A stretch of 64,000 nucleotides of DNA from Macquaria australasica (lineage: Eukaryota > Chordata > Actinopteri > Centrarchiformes > Percichthyidae): positions 2,030,373 to 2,094,372 of the forward strand of contig SEMN01000035.1 of NCBI GenBank assembly GCA_005408345.1. Direction: 5' to 3'. A program made the position numbers and the translations under genes. The notes under the pieces are model-generated. The model saw only the letters and a list, made by a program, of their open reading frames with translations. It made no database searches and was not told the DNA's origin. Numbering within the stretch: the stretch's first letter is position 1; every line of letters begins with the position of its first letter. Positions 51,421-64,000 of the stretch are shown here, one piece after another.

Positions 51421-54122
51421 ATGCTCAGACATGTTACTCAGTTAAACATAAGTGCGTGCCAGAACCTTTGGACAGAACAACTGTTATGTAGAATCATGGT
51501 TCCCTTTTCAGTTTTACTGGCACTTCATAATAATACAGAGCAATATCACCACCTGCAGATCCATCCCTCTTTAACTAATCAAGTCTCAACTCAATATCAT
51601 ACTTTCTGATGAAGTCTAGTGGGTGCATGCTCAGACTAATTATGGAGTTACATGAGTTATAGAAAACTGTATAATAGCTAGCCTACTCATTCTTAAAGTT
51701 GAATTATATTGTGCTGCTGACAACATAGCTGATTTTAAAAAGAGATTATCAGCACAGTAGTCATTTATATATAACAGAAAAACCCACTTCTGTGTCAGCC
51801 TCAGGAGATCCACTGACAGAGATCCTTTTGTTATTATGTGTTGAAATCAATCAGTTTACTTCACTTTTCAAGCTCTTTCAAGATACCTAAACCAAAACTT
51901 TCCAGACTCTCGAAGCCTTCATCATCACATCTAAATAGTTACTATAAATAACAGGAGACAAACAAATACGACAATGGGATCATTGCATTTCAAATATTAA
52001 TTAATTAGTTAATTTTGGTTTCCTTGAGTGACTGTGTAGATGATGAAACACCTGATTATGTTGAAAATCAAGCATTTTTTAAGGACTATATTCAAATTCA
52101 TGCATATTCCTAACCTTGAAAACAGCTGAAATTAAGCATTTTCCAAACTTTCAAGACTTTGTACGAACCCTGTTACTTGCTGTGTTATATTCATGTTTTA
52201 ATCAAAGATAAAATTATTGGAGGATTTACTTTTCAGCAAGCTTACAGGGTCAATATTTTGCACCTGAGGAACAAACGAAATAACAGTGGTTAATCATGAC
52301 CAGTAAATGAATTAATACATCACACCTCTTTACGAAATACCTACATTCACAGTGCAAACATCTGACACATGCGAGTTCATGACGTGAGCAGCCTTCAAAT
52401 TATGGCTTCTAGGTTTCCAGCGTGATCTTTGCTGATTCAAGTCACTAACAGAGAGCAAACGACCTCCACAGAATCTGTATTCTGCTGGAATTAACTGGAA
52501 CCAGATAAAATTTAAAGGAAGTAACAGTATTTGAGAGTTTCTTGTGTAACTCGTTTATGGTCAACTCAAAGGGTACTCTCTGCTACAGCTGCTCATGAGT
52601 TCTAATGATTTGACAGTGTAGACTTGCAATATGGTGGTGAGAACAGCATAGGGTCATTATTGCAATGCCAGCAGATATAAGAGGTAAACAACAATAACAC
52701 CTCACAAGAACCAAAGAGGTATAATACATTTTATTATAAAACTTTTAACAATATTCACGTCAAGTCACTCCAATCAGTCTCTCTGTTGCACACAAATGAT
52801 TCAGTTAATTTCAGCTGAGGTAAAGGTTTCACGTCCGGTTTTAAATTAGCAGAAGAAACACAGTGCCACATGACAACTGTGGAAACATACGACTCATGAT
52901 ACCACAGTAGTAAGAAATTCAGCAACATTATCGGTAACATTACTAATACAAACTTTGAATCAAAGTTTAATATGAATATAAACTTTGTAGATAAATGTAC
53001 GTGTAAAATGCAATATGCTGACCATCACAAGAAAATAAAGTTACAGTTTCAGACCTTGTTACGGTAAGTCACAGCATGGGCAAGTAGAACCGTCTATCTT
53101 GATACAAAGGAAATGAAACAAATATGCACTATACACCTCAGTGTGTAGCTTGGTCCTTTAGCTCTAGACTGAATTAAATATTCTTTAATCTTGTTTTGCA
53201 TGAACCCAAAGGCAGGGCTGAACGTGAATTTCAACACTCAAGATTCATTTTCAGACTCATTTTTTCCTTGATAACATTGTTTTACAAAACTATAAGCCCT
53301 TCATCTTATTCATAAATAGAATGTTTAAAGTCCAACTGAAGCTAAATGTCATGCGTTTTTGTCTGCTACAGCATTCAAGTATCTACTCTGTAAACCACAC
53401 GTCCTCTGAGGAAAATTCAGAATCCAAAAGGGAGAAATATATATATTTGTTTTATGATGGCGCCCCCTACATTTGCATTAATTCGTCACAATACCCTTAG
53501 TTCACTGTCTAAGTCTACAGCCAATGAAATTGCATCATTTTGAAACATATTTGCATAAAGCAGTAACCACAGACTTTAAACAACCCACAATAACTTTCCT
53601 GCTTAAGTCTCCTTTTTATCTAACTTACAAACACACGTCTTGTTCTGCACCTTAGCTTGTTGATCGAGTCACCAAACAAACATTCATTGGAGAAAAGTGC
53701 ACTGCTGATGTCAGTTTGCACGCTAGACAGCTAATTAGCTGCTCAGCTGCAGCACATTAAGCAACATGTAAAGTTACCTGCTAACATCACTTTGGTCAGT
53801 TTAGATACTGGTGTGGTCCTTACTCTTCATAACAGCTAACAACACACTCCGTGTCCTACAAAGCAAGTTTGTTTACTTTGTCTCTGGTTCCCCTGCCTGC
53901 CGGCCCCTCAGCCTGCTATCAGCTGTCAATCAAACACAGACACCGACAGCCGCTGGGGTAAAATGAGCATTCTGATTTTTCCCCAAATACCTTTTGTTCT
54001 TCCATTTAATTATTAAAAAACTATTAACAGTACATTTTAAAATATGTTGACTTTATATCTGATGGCAAAAAGGGATGACTAAATGTGATTTCAGTTGGAC
54101 TTTAAAGCATTGTGGCTCATCA
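51421..54122. other. uroc1-chchd4 spacer including chchd4 3' region
   Basis: No gene recognised. The part next to chchd4 is presumably its 3' UTR. A reversed AATAAA lies at 52730-52735, 1.4 kb from the stop, but no signal closer in is convincing. Open frames are short (for example 52755-52940, -) and unsupported. Confidence 0.4.
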
Positions 54123-55468
54123 TTAGCTTTCCACTGAGCCCTCTGTGTTGGGTTGTGTCCTATTAGAGTCTCGCTCAGTAGCAGATGTTGAGTTTGCACC
54201 TGACATTTCTGCAGATGCAGAGTCTTGTGAGGTCTGGTCTGTTTCTGATGATTGTTCTTGTGGCGCCTTCTCATCTTCTTGAGGATAGAGCTCTGGGTAA
54301 CGCTGCATACACTCTTGCATGGCCCTGAACTGCTCCAGGCACTCGGAGCCCCTCACCTCCTCCTTACTATAGTGGAAACAGGAGAAGGCGTCCTTAAAAT
54401 CAGTCCCACAGGGACCACTGGCCATCCCACCCAGGCAGGGGCAGTTCCAGTTGATCTCCCCACTGGGGAGAATCAGACCTAAGATGAGAGAGGAGATTTA
54501 AGTTAATATGTGGATAATTAACTAGCCTGACGACAGGTTCCTCTTAATAGTTTTATTGCTCCTCACCTCGCTCCTCATATGGGTCATTAGGATCTTCCTC
54601 TACGAGCTCAGCACTGCTGGGTGTTGCATGATCCTCTTTGGTGACAAAGATGATTTGGTCTTTACCTGTCATGTAAAATGTGGAAGGACAATGCAAACAA
54701 ATCGTCAGTAGTACTGTGGCACCTAATCCAACACAAAGGCTTGCTACAGAACATGTAAAGAGCATGTTTTGCCTGTGACTGTGGACTGGTGAATCTTATG
54801 AATATGACCAGTTCAGTGGTGGAAGAAGCATTCGGATCCTTTACTTAACTCCAAGTATCAACACAACAATGTAAAAATACTCCATTACAAGTAAAAGTCC
54901 TGCATTCAAACTCCTACTTTAAAGAAAGCACATAAGTATTATCATCAAAATGTACCTAAAGTATCACAAGTAAAAGTACTCATTCTGCAGATAAATGGCC
55001 CCTGTAAACGCTGCTTTTTTTGTGAGGGGTCACCAGCCAAACAGGAAGGAAACCACTGGTTTAATATCTAACAACTCACTGTATTTTTAAGGTTATCATA
55101 TGGTTTTTTTTTAATGTAAAATATGTATCTACAAAGTAGTGCAGTTGTCAGATAACTGTAACGGAGTAAAAAGTACAACATTTCCCTCTGAAATTAAGCG
55201 GATTGCAAGTACAAAGCAACATAAAACGTAAATACTCAAATAAAGTACCAGTACCTCACAGTCGTACTTAAACAAATGTATCGAGCTACTTTGCAGCACT
55301 GGACCAGTCAAGACGTTTTCATGATGTCAGTGAAGACAAAGTGCCTGAAGAGGTGACTTTCTATACAAAACATCTTAAGGTTTACTGCAGCGTGACATCG
55401 TGTCAGGTAGCAGTGTCGCTGCTCAAGGTGAAACACTTCACGTTACCTTCCTCTCTGACCGAGCTCAT
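54123..55468 (-). CDS. chchd4: Mitochondrial intermembrane-space oxidoreductase Mia40/CHCHD4
   Basis: Import receptor and disulfide donor of the mitochondrial intermembrane space. It oxidises twin-CX9C and CX3C proteins and is re-oxidised by the Erv1/ALR enzyme. Exons: 55468-55447, 54665-54567, 54478-54123; 477 nt, 158 aa (human 142). The redox CPC motif lies at 53-55 in NWNCPCLGG. The twin CX9C helices have Cys 64/74 and 87/97, the same numbering as human. Upstream is the conserved KEDHATPSSAEL block. The tail after YPELYPQEDE is acidic and Ser/Thr-rich and about 16 residues longer than human. Exon 1 encodes only MSSVREE plus one base. Teleosts can have two copies (a and b); I cannot tell which this is. 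Confidence 0.96.
54814..55301 (+). mobile_element. Full-length 488-bp hAT-like element in chchd4 intron 1
   Basis: Begins 'cagtggtggaagaagcattc' and ends '...ttgcagcactg', so its termini are decayed inverted repeats of the CAGTGGTGGAA type. The interior has 'aagtaaaagtcctgcattc', 'aaatggcccctgtaaacgct' and 'aaaaagtacaacatttccct', landmarks of a family very common in spiny-rayed fishes. It is flanked by GACCAGTT (54806-54813) and GACCAGTC (55302-55309), a 7-of-8 target-site duplication of hAT size. No transposase. Confidence 0.8.
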
Positions 55469-55720
55469 GTCTTCACGCCGGAGCGGATTCAGTTCTTCCT
55501 TTCGATTTACCGCGACAGCTCCGAGGACAACGACTCGCACCGACGCACGACACAACACGTGGAAACGTGAAAGATCTTAGTCCCGCACCGGCCAGCTCGT
55601 TTCACATCTACCCACTATCCTTGCTCGATCCGTGAGCGTGGACTGTTCTGCTTCCCCTTTTCTATTTCCGGTAGCGCGGACGCTCCTGGGCGCATTGCTG
55701 CCCCCAACAGTTCAAAACAC
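55469..55720 (-). promoter_or_regulatory. chchd4: chchd4 promoter and 5' UTR
   Basis: CpG-rich block directly upstream of the chchd4 ATG in otherwise AT-rich surroundings, as expected for a housekeeping mitochondrial gene. The open frame at 55341-55580 on the + strand crosses the first exon antisense and is not called. Confidence 0.45.
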
Positions 55721-56752
55721 TGCGTGCAGAAATGTCAAAACCGTCTTTTCGACAAAATGATGGTTGTAAATTTCGCACAAAAAAATTTGGTACGTACGAT
55801 TTTTCTTTCTGATTAGATTTTTTTATTTCTATCCTATTTCTCCGTCAAAATACAATATACCACCGTCCTGACAAGACATGTCAACCAAAAAAGGAGGAGA
55901 AATATGATACTCAGAGGGAAATACAAACAATCCACATTTCTCCTCCTTTCTATTATCTAGTCTGTTTATTTGTAATGTGTACTACGGAACTGTAAAGTGT
56001 ACTGTGACATTTGTGATTTTACACTTTAAACCCCACAACAGCTTCTACTTTTCCAATCTTATTTTTTTTAATTTTATTTTCTGGGTGAGCCATTAGGTTA
56101 AAAGTAATGTTGCCGTAATAACAAAATCTATCTTTATAAATGTTGTAAAGACATTTACTAACATACATAAACTCATTCATTATTCAGTCAAATGACTGGT
56201 TGGTGTTTTACTCACATAAAATTCTACAATTGTAGAAAAAGTTCTCATATGGAATCACAATCCTTATATGAAGGTGATAATATTTAATTATTGCCCAACA
56301 GTAGTTACACATTCCTTACTACAAAAGATCATATAGAAACTGTAAAATGTTACAGCAAATAGACAAAAGAACATATATTGTCTATTTGCTGTAACATTTT
56401 ACTTTTTAAACACGTATAGACATCTTTATATCAGCTTACAACTACATTATAGTATGTCATAGTATTAAATGTTTATGTAGTGCTTATACATGATTAAGAG
56501 GGAGTTAAAGTATTATCACTGTGGCCAAACTTAAAAGTTGACCTATAACAATAAGTCTTATAGTAGCAGAAAAATATAGAGCAAATAAAATTACCCCCCC
56601 GCGAAAAAAAAAAAAAAAAAAAAAAGCCCCACAAACATTATTGTATGAAATGAGACAACTCTTCACTGGACCCAAAAGGTGACTCTTCCTCAGAAGAAAA
56701 TCCTGTGTAGAAGTAGAAGAGTCAAAAAATTAAGCTTTATTTCACAAAAGGT
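55721..56752. other. chchd4-sec61a1 spacer
   Basis: AT-rich, without a gene. Contains the perfect hairpin at 56342-56402 and a poly-A run of about 22 near 56605-56626. Confidence 0.4.
56342..56402. repeat. Perfect inverted repeat, 25-bp arms
   Basis: Arms 56342-56366 and 56378-56402 are exact reverse complements with an 11-bp loop. Arm key words are gtaaaatgttacagcaaatag on the left (first 20 bases shown in part: gtaaaatgttacagcaaata) and its complement on the right. It lies in the spacer just beyond the 3' end of sec61a1. It has no obvious wider repeat around it. Confidence 0.9.
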
Positions 56753-56758
56753 TTTATT
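56753..56758 (-). terminator. sec61a1: Polyadenylation signal, sec61a1
   Basis: AATAAA on the - strand about 960 nt after the sec61a1 stop. A second copy lies 12-17 nt further on (56736-56741). The sequence between stop and signal has no coding feature and is the presumed 3' UTR. Confidence 0.55.
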
Positions 56759-57716
56759 GAGAATGTTTTCCTATAAGTTTGTTCTGAAATGCATTTATTT
56801 TGACATATTCAAAAGACTTTCATCTTACACTTAAGACAAATTCAAAGTTATTCGATGCATGGCCTATGTACAGAAAATCATAACTTGTCAGTTGTATAAA
56901 TGTGATTAATGCTTAGAGCAGACAATTAAAAAACAAAACAAAGGAAGTGGGTAACAAAAATGAATGTGACATGTGAGTTAATACTGCAGCTCCCTGGGAA
57001 TGCCATACAGTTACACAGCGAGGACCCTTTTCATCAATGGTTCGTCAGATGACTGTTCACAAAAATAGGCTGGAACAATTTCTTTTGACAGGTGGACCCC
57101 AATGTGAGCTCCACATCCTCTCCTCCTCTTACAAGACCCAGGGTCACAAATCAGGAAAATTACAGTACTTGACTCAGCGTTCGACAGTTCAGCTTTTGGT
57201 CCACACCTTCACATAATTGGCAGGTTGACAGAAAAATAAAATAGAGCTGAAAATAAAAGTATAAACTAAGATAACACCAAGCAGAACATTGAGTGCTTTT
57301 ATGCACACAACAGACAGTTGACCTCCGTCATCCGTGTCGAGTATGCCTGCATACTGAAGCGCTCTATTGTCAGTCTGAAAAAAGGACCAAACTCCCGCAG
57401 GACTTCATCTCATACTCAAAAGAAGCCTTTAAATGAATCTTGGGGAGCAATAAAATCACAAGTCAGTTAGAAAATCTGATGAAGTACAACTGACATGTCG
57501 GTCTTTGTGTTACTTTGGAAGATACGTGGAGGGAGCGACAAGCTGCGTTAGCCCCACCACCTCGCAAGGTCCCATTTCAGCTGAGATTCCTGAAGATTCC
57601 TCAAACATCGTAAAACCGGAGAGCTGAGGATGCAGGGGCTTCACATAGATGTAAAATAAATGCAAGGTTGGTGATCTTAATAAAAGTTGGTAGAAGGTGG
57701 GAGGATAGTGGCTTTT

Positions 57717-62241
<4,525 letters not shown>

Positions 62242-62420
62242 GATGTCCCGACTGAACACCTCTGTGCTCCTTTACTGTGTAAATCTAATCACACTGGATC
62301 TCACTACTGAGGAGGAGCAGGAGCAGCAGGAGGAGCAGGAGGAGCAACGTTAGAGACACGTCACCACTACAGACACGAACACCGACGGTTTAAAGAAACA
62401 GCCTCCAGTGCTTCATACAC
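62242..62420 (-). promoter_or_regulatory. sec61a1: sec61a1 5' UTR and promoter
   Basis: Upstream of the sec61a1 ATG, the - strand has a run of CTC/CTG triplets (62307-62350), that is, a strong pyrimidine tract on the sense strand close to the likely transcription start. Because the satellite begins at about 62460, little more than 200 bp of unique promoter sequence is available. The intron downstream (61.9-62.2 kb) has the same GCTAGC/GTTAGC words as the other promoters here. Confidence 0.5.
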
Positions 62421-62461
62421 CAGCCCCTAACATCAAACTGTGGAGGCCAGTGAAACAAATA

Positions 62462-64000
62462 AATTATGAGATTAAAAGTCGAAGTTATGAGTTAAAAGTC
62501 GAAATTATGAGATAAAAAGTCATAATTATTAGATAAAAAGTCATAATTATGAGATAAAAGTCGAAATTATGAGATAAAAGTCAAAATTATGAGATAAAAA
62601 GTCATAATTATGAGATAAAAAGTCAAAATTATGAGATAAAAGTCAGAATTATGAGATAAAAAGTCATAATTATGAGATAAAAGTCGAAATTATGAGATAA
62701 AAGTCGAAATTATGAGATAAAAAGTCATAATTATGATATAAAAAGTCATAATTATGAGATAAAAGTCGAGATATTATGAGATAAAAAGTCATAATTATTA
62801 GATAAAAAGTCCTAATTATGAGATAAAAGTCGAAATTATGAGATAAAAGTCAAAATTATGAGATAAAAAGTCATAATTATGAGATAAAAAGTCATAATTA
62901 TGAGATAAAAGTCAAAATTATGAGATAAAAGTCAAACTTATGAGATAAAAAGTCATAATTATGAGATAAAAAGTCAAAATTATGAGATAAAAGTTAAAAT
63001 TATGAGATAAAAAGTCATAATTATTAGATAAAAATTCATAATTATGAGATAAAAGTCGAAATTATGAGATAAAAGTCGAAATTATGAGATAAAAAGTCAT
63101 AATTATTAGATAAAAAGTCATAATTATGAGATAAAAGTCGAAATTATGAGATAAAAGTCGAAATTATGAGATAAAAAGTCATAATTATTAGATAAAAAGT
63201 CATAATTATGAGATAAAAGTCGAAATTATGAGATAAAAGTCGAAATTATGAGATAAAAAGTCATAATTATGAGATTAAAAAGTCATAATTATGAGATAAA
63301 AGTCGAAATTATGAGATAAAAATCAAAATTATGAGATAAAAAGTCATAATTATGAGATAAAAAGTCAAAATTATGAGATAAAAAGTTATAATTATGAGAT
63401 AAAAGTCAAAATTATGAGATAAAAAGTCATAATTATGATATAAAAAGTCATAATTATGAGATAAAAAGTCATAATTATGAGATAAAAAGTCAAAATTATG
63501 AGATAAAAGTCAAAATTATGAGATAAAAAGTCATAATTATGAGATAAAAGTCGAAATTATGAGATAAAAGTCGAAATTATGAGATAAAAAGTCATAATTA
63601 TTAGATAAAAAGTCATAATTATGAGATAAAAGTCGAAATTATGAGATAAAAGTCAAAATTATGAGATAAAAAGTCATAATTATGAGATAAAAAGTCAAAA
63701 TTATGAGATAAAAGTCAGAATTATGAGATAAAAAGTCATAATTATGAGATAAAAGTCGAAATTATGAGATAAAAGTCGAAATTATGAGATAAAAAGTCAT
63801 AATTATGAGATAAAAGTCGAAATTATGAGATAAAAGTCGAAATTATGAGATAAAAAGTCATAATTATTAGATAAAAAGTCATAATTATGAGATAAAAAGT
63901 CATAATTATTAGATAAAAAGTCATAATTATGAGATAAAAGTCGAAATTATGAGATAAAAGTCAAAATTATGAGATAAAAAGTCATAATTATGAGATAAAA
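62462..64000. repeat. AT-rich satellite of 20/21-bp units, open to the right
   Basis: More than 70 head-to-tail units of two main kinds, ataaaagtcgaaattatgag (20 bp) and a 21-bp form with one more A and 'cataattatgag'. Variants include 'caaaattatgag' and 'cataattattag'. In places four units (20+20+21+21) recur as an 82-bp block, for instance from about 63050 to 63250. The first few units at 62462-62510 are the most diverged, which fits an array edge. The array is cut by the window end. No gene. Confidence 0.97.

Noticed and set aside
62462..64000. CRISPR-like array
   Set aside because: Units are contiguous with no unique spacers, and the surroundings are a vertebrate genome; it is a tandem satellite.

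Overview
The window is nuclear genomic DNA of a teleost fish, most likely a spiny-rayed (percomorph) species. The evidence is compact vertebrate genes with GT-AG introns of about 80 bp to several kb, proteins close to human and fish orthologues, CpG-rich promoters with GCTAGC/GTTAGC-type sequence, long CA/AT microsatellites, and several short DNA-transposon families I recognise from spiny-rayed fish genomes. No complete prokaryotic, viral or organellar gene was found.

Layout. The left 2.8 kb has no gene and carries an old PIF/Harbinger relic. Two genes lie on the + strand: rab7a (CpG-rich 5' end near 2.8-3.2 kb, coding 7873-10847) and arpc4 (13937-16294). From about 19.8 kb on, every gene is on the - strand: pfkfb4 (19848-25510), an unnamed WASP-related WH1 gene (32663-36197), mapkapk3 (37460-42917), uroc1 (44492-51126), chchd4 (54123-55468) and sec61a1 (57717-62241). 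arpc4 and pfkfb4 are therefore convergent. The right end (62.46-64 kb) is an AT-rich satellite of about 20/21-bp units with higher-order structure, and it runs off the window.

Every coding sequence was rebuilt exon by exon with GT-AG sites and checked for phase. Lengths are 207 (rab7a), 168 (arpc4), 486 (pfkfb4), 258 (WASP-like), 422 (mapkapk3), 675 (uroc1), 158 (chchd4) and 476 aa (sec61a1). The genes do not form one pathway. They cover late-endosome traffic (rab7a), actin branching (arpc4, possibly the WASP-like gene), glycolytic control (pfkfb4), p38 stress signalling (mapkapk3), histidine breakdown in liver (uroc1), mitochondrial disulfide import (chchd4) and ER translocation (sec61a1). 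What links them is ancestry: as I recall, the human orthologues are all on chromosome 3, though in separate bands.

The most notable items are the WASP-related protein that keeps the WH1 domain but lacks the CRIB core and the WH2 motif; a 66-bp micro-inversion inside a Tc1 relic; a transposon copy nested in inverse orientation inside a copy of the same family; a possible distal first exon for pfkfb4; a liver-type cluster of candidate HNF sites upstream of uroc1; a perfect 25-bp-arm hairpin downstream of sec61a1; and the satellite with an 82-bp higher-order period.
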